DNA of 64,000 nucleotides from Candidatus Obscuribacterales bacterium (GTDB taxonomy: Bacteria; Cyanobacteriota; Vampirovibrionia; Obscuribacterales; Obscuribacteraceae). The stretch spans positions 310,001 through 374,000 of the forward strand of contig JAHBVO010000004.1 of assembly GCA_019637435.1 (NCBI GenBank), read 5' to 3'. The stretch's first letter is position 1. The number at the start of each line of letters is the position of its first letter. A model generated the notes under the pieces. It saw nothing but the letters and a program-made list of their open reading frames with translations, ran no database searches and had not been told where the DNA came from. The position numbers and the translations under genes are program-made. Of this stretch, positions 1 to 8,486 are shown piece after piece.

Positions 1-215
1 GTCGCACCGGCTAGCGCAACAGTAAGCAATGCCGGCCATGCAAGTTCCAGGCACGCGATCAACTGGTTTACGATTAATGGTGCGTCTGCGTTTTCGTTGG
101 CTACGCGCTGCAGCAGCCTGCTTCCGGCGGTAAGTCTATCGGCGCAACTTGCGACGACAAGACAACCGGACGCAAACGAAAGCGAGCCAATCACCGTGAC
201 GATTGGTGGCTTCAT
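1..215 (-). CDS. Partial small membrane protein, runs off the left edge
   Basis: An open frame reads leftward from an ATG at 215 to the window edge without a stop (71 codons seen). A GGAG sits seven bases before the ATG, a good ribosome binding site. The protein begins with a hydrophobic stretch (residues about 3-25, ending in a Ser-Cys) that could be a signal anchor, followed by a polar stretch and a second hydrophobic run starting near residue 58. I do not recognise the family. The C-terminus lies outside the window, so length and function cannot be judged. It follows the terminator at 302-331 in the same orientation, so it probably has its own promoter. Confidence 0.55.
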   Translation of the reverse strand, partial: MKPPIVTVIGSLSFASGCLVVASCADRLTAGSRLLQRVANENADAPLIVNQLIACLELAWPALLTVALAGA

Positions 216-301
216 TGCTCAACTCCGATGTGTTGACCCTTCTACTTTTAAATACGTATCGGCGCGCCAAAAAGTTCAAGTCAAGTGATTAACTCTCAAC
301 G

Positions 302-331
302 AAAAACCGCGCTCCCTGAGTGGGGGCGCGG
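302..331 (-). terminator. Rho-independent terminator of the 816-residue protein gene
   Basis: A GC-rich stem (CCGCGC-type arms at 307-316 and 322-331) is followed on the minus strand by a run of five T. It lies just past the stop codon at 359 of the minus-strand gene, so it is placed to end that transcript. Confidence 0.85.
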
Positions 332-358
332 TCGTGAAATTTAAACACAATCTAGCTG

Positions 359-2809
359 CTAGGGGCGGACGCCGAGCGGATTGGTTTTGTAATTCGAGTA
401 TTGCGATGGTGCCTTCGCTTGAACTTGTTCGTGCAGGCGAGTAGCAATCGCTTTGAGTTCAGGCAGATCCGGATTGTCCGGCGCCAGTCTTTCAGCCAGC
501 ATGATTGCTTGCATTGCGCCATCGAACCCTTTGGGTTTGTCTGTTCCCGGAAGAATCTCATTGCGACCTTGCGGTGTGCCGTACAAGAGTTGACCGGCGC
601 CGATCGGGTCATCACCGTGGTCGAGCTTGTAAGCCGTTTGAGCCAGTTTGGCAAGTGCTTGATCTCGAAGCAGTTTCGAAACCATTAGCGCTGCATCCGG
701 GTTCATCTCGCCGTTGCTCATCCGAAGATTCGGCATATTTCTTCCGAGCTTTTTATTGAGCTCTTCAACGAAAGTCTTGTGGAAAGCGATTTCCTTGTTG
801 AGGGTAGCACCGCTGGCGGTGGTACCTCTTTCGATGAAGTTTGAAAGTTGACCCATCGCTTTTTCAAGATCGTGTTTGCCGGTTATCTTATTGATGTCGG
901 CATTCACTTTGTCAGCGACCCGGTCCAGATCTTTGACTTCCTGTTCTGTGACCTTGGTTCCAAAAGCCTGGTTGTCCATCATGATTTTGGTCATGGCTTG
1001 CGAACCTTTCACGCTGTTGCGCGACATTTGCAAGAAGGCGAGTGCGTCGCCACCCATGTCCAGATTGAGTCCGTCAAGAATGTAGGTCGGACGGTCCGTC
1101 GTTCCGGCTGCCAATCTCGTTCCATGTTCCAGGCGGTATTCGCCGAGTGCTCTTGCCAGCGCAGCCGTCGTGCGGTGCGCGCCGAGTTTTTCTTCCTGAC
1201 TCATAGTCTTGTAATTCTTGTTTGAATCTACAAGAAGTTGACCGAGGTTTTGCTCCAGAATGATTTCGTTTTTCTGACCGAGTTCTTTGAAGCCTTCTAC
1301 CGTCTTCTCAAAGGAACCAAAGGTGCGTTCGGTTTTGTCTTGCTTAGATGTATCGATTGCTCGATTTTCGATGTCGCCGGCGGATGGTCCGGTGAACGCG
1401 CTCTCGGCAGTATTGCCCAGAGCCCAGGCACCGCCTACCAGTGCGGCTTTGACCATTTTGCTCTTACTCGGCATCACGAATGCCAGACCCATGGGAACGG
1501 CGTCCCATGCGGTGAAGTGCTTCAATGATTCAGGAACAGGTACGTTCGGAATGGCGCCATCAATCAGGTGACCGCCAAGAACTGCACCGGCTGTCAACGC
1601 TGCTTTGCCTTTAAATCCGGCGCCCAGAGCCATGGCCAGGGGGACCGTCAAGCTGGTTGTCTCCAGTGACTTTGCATCTTTGCCATACATGCGATCGCGA
1701 ACAGTGTGGTCGATTTCGATTGCCGCACCGGAACCCAACGTGAGACCGAATGCGGTTTTGAAATTACTCCATGCGCCTTTTCCGGTAAACCATTTTGCTT
1801 CAGTACCAGCTTCTTTTGCTGCGACTTCGAGCGTGCCGATGTTTTTAAGCGCCAGTGAGCGTGTTTCGAGAAGCCCTCTCTCTGCTGTCGTCAGGATCTT
1901 TTGATCTGCAGACAACTCGAGTGCGCGAATTTTCGCAAGGTGATCGACTGTTTCGGCTGAATTCAAAGCTTTGATGGCGGTCGGGTTGAAGTGTGCCTGA
2001 CGCTCCATCAAGACTTGAACGAGTTTTGCATCATCTTTGATGCCCAGACCCGTTTTCAAAGTTAGAAGGTGAGCGCGCTCTTCAGGGAGCAAAGCGCTCG
2101 ATGACTTCATCTTGGTGAGAAGTTGTTCGTCCATCGTGTACGTTTTCTCGACGCCGGCAAATGCTTTGCCCACGATTGACTCTTCTTTGGCAATCTGTGA
2201 TGAGTGTATGCCGACCGGGTCGACGTTGTTCTTCCAGATTTCCGCAGTGCTGCGGAGACCGCGCGAGAAGAGTCCATCGCCCTGAACCGCTATACCTTTG
2301 TCTGCGGCAGCGCCGGTGATCTTAATCAGAGGCTCTCCGAATACGCCAGCAGCGGTGCCGCCGATGATTGCTTTAGACAGATTCGAGCCACGTTGAACGT
2401 CGCGCGATTCGACCATCAATTTAGACTTGCTGCCGATGGCGTCTCCAAGCGGAGACTGTTGCTGTTGACCCGGCTTCGCCGCATCGCTGTAGGGTTGCTT
2501 GGTATTCCAATCCGGCGTGTTCTTGGGTGGCGTCCACTTGGGCTGCTCTGGCTGACGCACTTCCGGCGCTGGAGCTACCGGCGGCTGTCCGCCTGGATTT
2601 TGCTGATCGCCGCCTGGCTTGAATGCCGGCGGATCTAGATACGGTCTGCCTCTTCCCGGCGTACCGTCTGATGGCGGCGTAAAATATGGATCAGAAGATT
2701 TGGGCTTTGGTTTACCCATGTCTTCGACTAACGGGGATAAGCCGCCGTACCGGGCTCTACCTGGGGCATTTCCGGGTTCTTGGGGCTCTCTGAAAGGACC
2801 ATCTCCCAT
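359..2809 (-). CDS. Large proline-rich protein of unknown function
   Basis: This 816-residue protein is not recognised. The start is well supported: GGAGGAG lies seven bases before the ATG. Residues 1-130 are hydrophilic and rich in Pro, Gly and Gln, with no signal peptide. A Gly/Ala-rich stretch follows near residue 145 (AIIGGTAAGVFGEP). The region around residues 355-470 has several weakly hydrophobic Gly/Ala-rich segments that might insert in or contact a membrane. The C-terminal 300 residues look helical and charged. The gene stands alone, with a terminator behind it and a 350-base gap before dcd. The Pro-rich start plus amphipathic Gly/Ala segments resemble secreted or host-interaction proteins, but that is only an impression. 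Confidence 0.75.
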   Translation of the reverse strand: MGDGPFREPQEPGNAPGRARYGGLSPLVEDMGKPKPKSSDPYFTPPSDGTPGRGRPYLDPPAFKPGGDQQNPGGQPPVAPAPEVRQPEQPKWTPPKNTPDWNTKQPYSDAAKPGQQQQSPLGDAIGSKSKLMVESRDVQRGSNLSKAIIGGTAAGVFGEPLIKITGAAADKGIAVQGDGLFSRGLRSTAEIWKNNVDPVGIHSSQIAKEESIVGKAFAGVEKTYTMDEQLLTKMKSSSALLPEERAHLLTLKTGLGIKDDAKLVQVLMERQAHFNPTAIKALNSAETVDHLAKIRALELSADQKILTTAERGLLETRSLALKNIGTLEVAAKEAGTEAKWFTGKGAWSNFKTAFGLTLGSGAAIEIDHTVRDRMYGKDAKSLETTSLTVPLAMALGAGFKGKAALTAGAVLGGHLIDGAIPNVPVPESLKHFTAWDAVPMGLAFVMPSKSKMVKAALVGGAWALGNTAESAFTGPSAGDIENRAIDTSKQDKTERTFGSFEKTVEGFKELGQKNEIILEQNLGQLLVDSNKNYKTMSQEEKLGAHRTTAALARALGEYRLEHGTRLAAGTTDRPTYILDGLNLDMGGDALAFLQMSRNSVKGSQAMTKIMMDNQAFGTKVTEQEVKDLDRVADKVNADINKITGKHDLEKAMGQLSNFIERGTTASGATLNKEIAFHKTFVEELNKKLGRNMPNLRMSNGEMNPDAALMVSKLLRDQALAKLAQTAYKLDHGDDPIGAGQLLYGTPQGRNEILPGTDKPKGFDGAMQAIMLAERLAPDNPDLPELKAIATRLHEQVQAKAPSQYSNYKTNPLGVRP

Positions 2810-3027
2810 TGTTTAACTCCTCCGAGTTATAAAAACTGGCACTCACTACGCCATCAGGAAAAATTGAGCTTGTGCCTCGCTGTTAGCGGTATTCAGATAT
2901 TAAGACCGAGAGTATGGGGTGGTAAATGCGTGTAACCACGGGGGGCATGGGAAGATTCCCACTGTGGTTTATTAAACGTTTTAAACAAATGCCGTTTATT
3001 CAATACTACAGGCATTTCCACGCATAC
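2810..3027. other. Non-coding gap upstream of the 816-residue protein gene
   Basis: No supported gene lies between the 816-residue protein start and the dcd terminator. The stretch should hold the minus-strand promoter for the 816-residue protein, but I see no convincing -35/-10 pair. Confidence 0.5.
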
Positions 3028-3063
3028 AAAAATCTTCTCGTCCGTAGCCTGGGCGAGAAGATT
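3028..3063 (-). terminator. Rho-independent terminator downstream of dcd
   Basis: Ten-base inverted arms (AATCTTCTCG at 3031-3040 and CGAGAAGATT at 3054-3063) surround a 13-base loop and run into five T on the minus strand. It lies about 95 bases after the dcd stop codon and is the likely end of the dcd transcript. Confidence 0.75.
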
Positions 3064-3158
3064 TAAGGTACGCCAACGCAAGTTGCGATCAGCGATTACT
3101 TGGTCTCGTCGAGGTCATCGTTTTTTCTCGATACCTCGGACCCCTCGGGGCCAGCTTT

Positions 3159-3728
3159 TCAGCCGCTGACACTGTTGAGGTAGTAGCGGCTGTGTGCGGC
3201 GGCCGGTTGACCGTTATATTTTGCAGATGGTTTCAAGTTGTATGGCACTTCGCAGCGGGCTGTCCGCGTGAATACCATTTGGGCAATGCACATTCCGGCG
3301 TGGAGACGAACCGGTCGGTTGCCCACGTTGACGATTTCCAGCGTGATCTGCGCAGGAGGGTTGCTGAAGCCAGCGTCGATGAATCCGGCGGTGACGTGAA
3401 CCATTACACCGAGTCTAGCCAGGCTGGATTTGCCTGTGAGCTGGCCGACAATGTCGTCCGGCAGGCATACCTTTTCGAGAGTTGCTCCGAGAACAAATTG
3501 ATGCGGCTGGATGACGATGCTGTCTCCGACTACGTGAACGAGACCTTCGAGCACGCTCTCCGATTTGTAGGGATCGATGACACCATCGCCGTTTTCATGC
3601 CAGGAGAAACGGTCTGCAAGTCTAACGTCGATCGAATTAGGTTGGATGAGTGAGTCGTCGAACGGCTCAATAATGAGACGTTCCGAGCGAATTTCCTCTC
3701 TAATTTCATGGTCGACAAGTATGGACAT
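3159..3728 (-). CDS. dcd: dCTP deaminase
   Basis: Cytoplasmic enzyme that deaminates dCTP to dUTP, feeding dTMP synthesis. The 189 residues match the usual family length. Visible family motifs are IQPNSIDVRL (near residue 28), the nucleotide-binding GKSSLARLGV (near 99), the DAGF segment, ITLEI carrying the expected catalytic Glu, and AKYNGQ near the C-terminus. AAGGAG lies eight bases before the ATG. The bifunctional dCTP deaminase/dUTPase found in some archaea and bacteria shares this fold, so the two activities cannot be separated by eye. The gene lies downstream of nrdJ in the same direction, grouping two deoxynucleotide-supply functions, but has its own candidate promoter and terminator. 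Confidence 0.93.
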   Translation of the reverse strand: MSILVDHEIREEIRSERLIIEPFDDSLIQPNSIDVRLADRFSWHENGDGVIDPYKSESVLEGLVHVVGDSIVIQPHQFVLGATLEKVCLPDDIVGQLTGKSSLARLGVMVHVTAGFIDAGFSNPPAQITLEIVNVGNRPVRLHAGMCIAQMVFTRTARCEVPYNLKPSAKYNGQPAAAHSRYYLNSVSG

Positions 3729-3775
3729 GACGCTTCTCCTTATAGGTACGTGCCGTCAGCTCGGTTGTCTCGCTA

Positions 3776-3803
3776 TCTATAGATTAGCGGAGCCCTGAGT
3801 CGA
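3776..3803 (-). promoter_or_regulatory. Candidate dcd promoter overlapping an inverted repeat
   Basis: On the minus strand a TCGACT (-35 like, 3798-3803) is separated by 16 bases from TATAGA (-10 like, 3776-3781). The -10 sits inside an inverted repeat with arms CGCTA and TAGCG (3771-3789), a possible operator. The position, about 50 bases before the dcd start, is suitable. Both hexamers are imperfect. Confidence 0.35.
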
Positions 3804-3867
3804 GCTATTTACCGCGGGAAGAGAAGGTCAGAACAAGATATGCCTTCGGGAATCCTTTGGTAACCGG

Positions 3868-6003
3868 TTAGCACTTAGTATAACCGCAGGATACACACAT
3901 CAAACACGCTTCGTATTTGACGAGAGATCTAGACTGGTAGCCACATTCAGGGCAAGCATCTGATTGGAATTTCTTGGGCGCCCCTCGAAACGCTGACTGG
4001 AACTGCGCTTGGGTAGCCGGTCCTGACCCAACTAATTTTGTATCATGACGAGGTTGCCTGTTTGATATGTTCGCGATATCGACCGCCTCGGCAGGCACCG
4101 CTGGAGGACTAGTAACAGTCCCCGCAACGATCTTCGAACTGCACTTTTTTGAATCTTCTAATAGACCTCCACTGCTGGAAGCGTTTGGCGTAACAGCACA
4201 GACGCTATGCTCTTTTGTCGTGTCGGTCTGAGTCACCGAGACACTAACCGAGTCCGCTTTCTTTAGTGGGTCTGTTTTGGCTATGTTGAGGACCTGAGAT
4301 TGTCGGGAAGCATCGCGATACACCGTGATGCCCTTGAGACTTAGCTCCCACGCTAAAAGATATGCTTTTTCGATGTCTTCGCAACTCGCTTCAACAGGGA
4401 AATTGATGGTTTTGGAAACAGCATTGTCCGTATGCTTCTGGAAGGCTGCTTGCATTCGCACGTGCCACTCGAATGATATGTCGTGCGATGACACGAAAAG
4501 TCTTTTGATGTCTTCAGGCACGCCGTCAACATGCTTTAGCGTGCCTTCTCTGGCGATTCTCTCCATGAGCTCGACCGAGTAGAAACCGCGCTCTTTAGCG
4601 ATCTTCTCGAACAACGGATTGACTTCGATGAGTTCAGTGCCACCGAGTACTCGACGGACATAGGAGATCGCGAAGAGTGGTTCAATACCAGAAGATGTAC
4701 CTGCAATGATAGAGATTGTTCCAGTCGGAGCTATCGTGGTGACGGTCGCATTGCGAAGCTTGATCCCTTTGTCGTGCCAGGAGGTGAATTGCCAATTCGG
4801 AAACGCCCCACGTTTTTCGGCGAGTTCGCGTGAAGCCGCATGAGCAGTAGTCTGGAAAAACTGCATTAGCGATTCTGCTGCGGTCAAAGCTTCTTCGGAA
4901 TCGTAGGAGATGCCCAGCTTGATTAATGCTTCCGCCCACCCCATGACTCCAAGCCCGATACGTCTGTTGTTAAGAGTGGCGCTGGCAATGAACTGAAGCG
5001 GATAAGTGTTGGCATCAATCACATTGTCGAGAAAGCGGACCGAGAGTTTGACGGTTTTTTCCAGGCGCTTCCAGTCAAAGTCTCTCTTTGACTCATCCAC
5101 GAACTGTGCGACGTTAATAGAACCGAGGTTGCAGGCGTCGCCTGGTCCCAGGGGCTGCTCTCCACAAGGATTTGTGGCCTCGATGTCTTCAGTTCCGGCG
5201 ATGACATTGCCTTCATCGTCGAGTTGCAATCGCACCGGATCGTGCGCGTTGATCCGGTCTATGAAAACGAGACCTGGTTCTCCCGTGGCGTGAGCGTTTT
5301 CCACTATTGAATCGAATATGGCTCGGGCTCTCACCTTTTTGACAGGCTTGCCGGTGCTGGGGTGTATCAGTTCGTACTCGCCATCCTCGGCTAGAGCTTT
5401 CATAAATGGATTGGTGATTGCTACGGAGATATTGAAGTTATTGAGTCTGTCTGTCTCTCTTTTGGCGGCAATAAACAATTCGATATCGGGATGATCGACA
5501 CGCAGCATTCCCATATTGGCACCACGTCTGGTACCACCCTGGCGAATCGCTTCAGTGGCTGCGTCATAAACGGTCATGAAGCTGACCGGCCCCGAGGCTA
5601 CTCCGCAGGACGAAGCAACCGGATCGTTAGCCGGACGCAGCCTGCTAAATGAAAATCCTGTCCCTCCTCCGGTCTTATGAATGAGTGCTGCGTTCTTGCA
5701 GGTCTCAAAAATGCCCTCCAGCGAATCCGGCACCGGCAAAACAAAGCAAGCGGAGAGTTGTCCGCCCTTTTTACCAGCATTCATCAAGGTCGGTGAATTC
5801 GGCATGAACTCACGTTTGATCATCATGTCGTAAAACTCGGAGGCAAGTTTTGCGACTTCCTCAGCAGAACTCTTCTTGTCGACGGAAGCGATAGTGTTTG
5901 CAACTCTTTTGAAGAGCGCGGCGGCATCTTCCAAAGGTTTGCCGGAGGCATCCTTTAAGAAGTATCGCTTTTCCAGAACCTTGATGGCGTTTTCAGAAAA
6001 CAC
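3868..6003 (-). CDS. nrdJ: Adenosylcobalamin-dependent (class II) ribonucleotide reductase
   Basis: Reduces ribonucleotides to deoxyribonucleotides using a radical generated from adenosylcobalamin, so it works with or without oxygen. The 711-residue length fits the NrdJ type. The sequence shows a first redox cysteine in GGQLSACFVLP (near residue 90), KTGGGTGFSFSRLRP, the active-site NPCGEQPL (near 280) followed by NLGSIN, and a C-terminal Cys-rich segment with CPEC and CMCVSC-like pairs that passes electrons to the active site. No intein and no N-terminal ATP cone are visible. The start is GTG, preceded by GGAGGG and AGG repeats. Two NrdR-like boxes and a TATAAT lie directly upstream. No cobalamin riboswitch was recognised. 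Confidence 0.95.
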   Translation of the reverse strand: MFSENAIKVLEKRYFLKDASGKPLEDAAALFKRVANTIASVDKKSSAEEVAKLASEFYDMMIKREFMPNSPTLMNAGKKGGQLSACFVLPVPDSLEGIFETCKNAALIHKTGGGTGFSFSRLRPANDPVASSCGVASGPVSFMTVYDAATEAIRQGGTRRGANMGMLRVDHPDIELFIAAKRETDRLNNFNISVAITNPFMKALAEDGEYELIHPSTGKPVKKVRARAIFDSIVENAHATGEPGLVFIDRINAHDPVRLQLDDEGNVIAGTEDIEATNPCGEQPLGPGDACNLGSINVAQFVDESKRDFDWKRLEKTVKLSVRFLDNVIDANTYPLQFIASATLNNRRIGLGVMGWAEALIKLGISYDSEEALTAAESLMQFFQTTAHAASRELAEKRGAFPNWQFTSWHDKGIKLRNATVTTIAPTGTISIIAGTSSGIEPLFAISYVRRVLGGTELIEVNPLFEKIAKERGFYSVELMERIAREGTLKHVDGVPEDIKRLFVSSHDISFEWHVRMQAAFQKHTDNAVSKTINFPVEASCEDIEKAYLLAWELSLKGITVYRDASRQSQVLNIAKTDPLKKADSVSVSVTQTDTTKEHSVCAVTPNASSSGGLLEDSKKCSSKIVAGTVTSPPAVPAEAVDIANISNRQPRHDTKLVGSGPATQAQFQSAFRGAPKKFQSDACPECGYQSRSLVKYEACLMCVSCGYTKC

Positions 6004-6063
6004 GAACCTACCTACCCTCCTTCACGACCGAATTCTACAACTGACAGACCGGTCAACAAAAAC

Positions 6064-6069
6064 ATTATA
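6064..6069 (-). promoter_or_regulatory. -10 element of the nrdJ promoter
   Basis: A perfect TATAAT on the minus strand lies about 60 bases before the nrdJ GTG. No good -35 is seen at 17 bases. That position is occupied by the first NrdR-like box, as expected for a repressed promoter. Confidence 0.55.
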
Positions 6070-6082
6070 CTACATTTGTATG

Positions 6083-6098
6083 GCACTAGATATAGCGG
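6083..6098. promoter_or_regulatory. NrdR-like box 1 upstream of nrdJ
   Basis: The 16-mer GCACTAGATATAGCGG agrees at 12 positions with the NrdR consensus as I recall it (acaCwAtATaTwGtgt), and agrees with nearly all of the conserved core. It overlaps the expected -35 region of nrdJ, so binding would block transcription. NrdR is the ATP/dATP-sensing repressor of ribonucleotide reductase genes. No nrdR gene is in this window. Confidence 0.6.
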
Positions 6099-6113
6099 TT
6101 TAATGTCCTGGTT

Positions 6114-6129
6114 GCACAATATGTAGCGT
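6114..6129. promoter_or_regulatory. NrdR-like box 2 upstream of nrdJ
   Basis: GCACAATATGTAGCGT matches 13 of 16 positions of the same remembered NrdR consensus. Its start is 31 bases from that of box 1, about three helical turns, which is the usual spacing of paired NrdR boxes. Pairing and spacing raise confidence above that of either box alone. Confidence 0.62.
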
Positions 6130-6267
6130 TTTGCCTCTCTGCTGATCTGTAACTGGGCTTTTCAAGAAGTGAGTTGACAGATTCTCCACCAAGAGACAAT
6201 TACATTCAAGAAGAAGCTCCAATTGGCAAGTGCTTTCATTTACATTCGCTCATAAATTGTCCAGAGC

Positions 6268-6295
6268 AAAAACGCAGGCCGTTTAAGACCTGCGT
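6268..6295 (-). terminator. Terminator downstream of the ferredoxin-NADP reductase gene
   Basis: Seven-base arms ACGCAGG (6272-6278) and CCTGCGT (6289-6295) form a hairpin that is followed by five T on the minus strand. It lies 25 bases past the reductase stop codon. A T-run on the plus strand (6302-6309) also follows the same hairpin after a short gap. Confidence 0.8.
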
Positions 6296-6319
6296 GCAGA
6301 GTTTTTTTTGCAGCTAAAT

Positions 6320-7318
6320 TTAGATGCTCAAATTCAAATTGGACGAGTGTCCTGGATAGAGCTTAGCTTGAGGATTGATGAACGTAACTGCGAAGTTGAC
6401 CGCTGTAGCCGCTTCTGCAGCTCCGGTTGCGATCAGTTTCAGCTTTGCCATGTGCGATGCAATATCGCCGGCAGAGTAAACTCCAGGCAGATTTGTTTCC
6501 ATCTTCTCGTTTACAACGATCGCGTTTTTATCCATCGACAAGCCCCATTCGCGGAGGAAGTCGAGGTTGATCACGAAACCGATGTTGATCAGAATCGCGT
6601 CGACCTTCAAGGTTTCTTCTTTGCCCGTGCGGTTGTCGAAGATAATCGCTTCTTTGACATCGCCGTTCTCGACTTTGATGTCTTTCAATTCGTAGAAGGT
6701 CTTGATGTTGACTTTGTTGCGCTTCATCTCTTCAACCGAGCTCTGCACCGCGCGGAACTGGTCGCGTCTGTGAATCAAAGTGACCTTGTTTGCAAGAACT
6801 GAAAATTCGTTAGCCCAGTCGACAGCGGAGTCGCCGCCGCCGATGATCAGGACGTCTTTGTCGCGGAAGCGCTCTTTGCTCTTGACCGCGTAGAAAATGA
6901 ATTTGTCTTCCCAATCGGTTGGAACTTCCATGTCAAGCCGCTTGGGAACGCATGCGCCTGCACCCAACGCCAGCAAAACTGTTTTGCTGAGGTGTTCGTC
7001 GCGATCGCTCTGTACCTTCCAGAGGGTTTCGCCACCTTCCTCAACCTGAGCAATATTGCTGACCTTCTCTCCTAAGCAGAGAGCCGGTTTGAAGATAGCC
7101 GCCTGTGTGGCGAGGTTCTTCGCAAGATCTTTTGCCAAAATCTTGGGGTGTCCAGCAACGTCGTAGACGTATTTCTCTGGATACAAGGCGGTTAGCTGAC
7201 CGCCGAGTTCCGGTAATACGTCGATTACCTTCGTCTTGAGTCCGCGTAGACCCGCATAAAAACTGCCGAAAAGACCAGTCGGGCCGCCGCCGATGATCGT
7301 TATGTCGTAAACATCCAT
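6320..7318 (-). CDS. Ferredoxin--NADP reductase, thioredoxin reductase-like type
   Basis: A soluble FAD enzyme of 332 residues that moves electrons between NADPH and ferredoxin or flavodoxin. The N-terminus has the FAD-binding GGGPTGLFGSFYAGLRG and ELGGQLTALYPEKYVYD, typical of the YumC-type enzyme. GGGDSAVDWANE (near residue 160) binds NADP, and YSAGDIASH (near 290) is the second FAD motif. The thioredoxin reductase CxxC is absent from the NADP domain, which separates it from TrxB. The Shine-Dalgarno is weak (AAAGAG close to the ATG). The gene has its own terminator and lies head-to-head with an aldo/keto reductase. It could supply reducing power to ribonucleotide reductase, but the sequence does not show that link. 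Confidence 0.88.
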   Translation of the reverse strand: MDVYDITIIGGGPTGLFGSFYAGLRGLKTKVIDVLPELGGQLTALYPEKYVYDVAGHPKILAKDLAKNLATQAAIFKPALCLGEKVSNIAQVEEGGETLWKVQSDRDEHLSKTVLLALGAGACVPKRLDMEVPTDWEDKFIFYAVKSKERFRDKDVLIIGGGDSAVDWANEFSVLANKVTLIHRRDQFRAVQSSVEEMKRNKVNIKTFYELKDIKVENGDVKEAIIFDNRTGKEETLKVDAILINIGFVINLDFLREWGLSMDKNAIVVNEKMETNLPGVYSAGDIASHMAKLKLIATGAAEAATAVNFAVTFINPQAKLYPGHSSNLNLSI

Positions 7319-7459
7319 CTCTTTGACTTGTTCCCCGGGATATCCAAGTAGCCGATTGGTTATTGTAATACACTAGAAGCGCTAAATGGTCCGCCCTTCA
7401 TGAATAATGAAGGAGTCGCAACAACGGGTACAAAGTGGAGCAAAGACTAGAGCTACTGA

Positions 7460-8410
7460 ATGAATTACAGGGATCTTGGCAGAACAGGCATCAAGGTATC
7501 GGAAGTGGGATTCGGTGCCTGGGCAATCGGCGGAAACAGGCATGGCAACAGCTATGGCGTAACTGATGACAAGGTTTCGATCGAAGCCTTGGAAAAATCT
7601 CTCGAACTCGGTTGTAATTTTTACGACACGGCCGACGCTTATGGATGGGGTCATAGCGAAGAGCTTATCGGAAAAGCTTTCAAAAACAAGCGGGATCAAG
7701 TCGTAATCGCCACAAAGGTGGGTTCTGACTTCTACCAGGGTTATGGGTTTCAAACATTTGATGAAGACTACATAAGGTTTGCGCTCGAAAAAACGTTCGA
7801 AAGGCTAAAGACAGACTACATTGACGTCTATCAACTTCACAACCCTCCTACGGAAGTTATTGAGAACGAGCGCACTTATAGCGTTCTATTAAAGCTGAAA
7901 AACGAGGGGAAAATTCGCGCGTGGGGCTTATCGGTGCGAAATTCTCGCGACGCGCAGATAGCGCTCATGGTCGCCAAGCCGGACAGTCTGCAGGTCCCCT
8001 ACAACATCTTTGCCGCCGGAATGGAAACCGATCTGTTTCCTTTAGCAACGCAGGTCGGCTGTGCTATCATCGCGCGCGAGCCGCTCTCCAATGGTTTTCT
8101 CACAGGCAAGTATCGCCTGGACGCCAGCTTTGAAGCCGGTGATATTCGGAAGGGCTGGCCTCGGGACTTTATTAATGCGCGTGTGCAAGCGGCGCAGCGT
8201 CTAGGTTTTCTTGAATTAAACGGTTCACGCTCACTCGCTCAAGCTGCATTGCAGTGGGTTTTGAGAAGTTCAGCCGTCTCAGCAGTAATTCCGGGGATAA
8301 AAACGCCTGAACACGCCGAAGAAGACTTCAGAGCTCCGGATGCTCCGAAACTCACAGCGAACGAATTGGACAAAATCGAAGACCTAAAAAGGAATAAGTT
8401 CGGTCTCTAA
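7460..8410 (+). CDS. Aldo/keto reductase
   Basis: A cytosolic NADPH-dependent oxidoreductase of 316 residues with the TIM-barrel family pattern. The N-terminus reads YRDLGRTGIKVSEVGFGAWAIGG. The catalytic tetrad is visible: Asp and Tyr in FYDTADAYGWGHSEELIG, Lys in VVIATKVG, and His in YQLHNPP. The C-terminal half has AIIAREPLSNGFLTGKY and AVIPGIKTPEHAEED, where the cofactor phosphate is bound. The substrate cannot be told from sequence. The closest general type is the voltage-gated potassium-channel beta/YghZ-like AKR group. The ribosome binding site is poor. The gene is transcribed divergently from the ferredoxin-NADP reductase, with 141 bases between them, and shows no clear terminator. 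Confidence 0.9.
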   Translation: MNYRDLGRTGIKVSEVGFGAWAIGGNRHGNSYGVTDDKVSIEALEKSLELGCNFYDTADAYGWGHSEELIGKAFKNKRDQVVIATKVGSDFYQGYGFQTFDEDYIRFALEKTFERLKTDYIDVYQLHNPPTEVIENERTYSVLLKLKNEGKIRAWGLSVRNSRDAQIALMVAKPDSLQVPYNIFAAGMETDLFPLATQVGCAIIAREPLSNGFLTGKYRLDASFEAGDIRKGWPRDFINARVQAAQRLGFLELNGSRSLAQAALQWVLRSSAVSAVIPGIKTPEHAEEDFRAPDAPKLTANELDKIEDLKRNKFGL

Positions 8411-8486
8411 GCCTGCATGGAACGGAAGCGCTGCATCTGAGCAGTCTGCGATTCTGCGACGACATGGTTCGTGCTCGGTTGACCAA

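Noticed and set aside
97..288. Plus-strand frame of 63 codons at the left edge
   Set aside because: Antisense to the better supported minus-strand partial gene, which has a good ribosome binding site.
6004..6320. Cobalamin riboswitch upstream of nrdJ
   Set aside because: I looked for the conserved B12-box sequence and did not find it. The space is instead occupied by NrdR-like boxes and a terminator.
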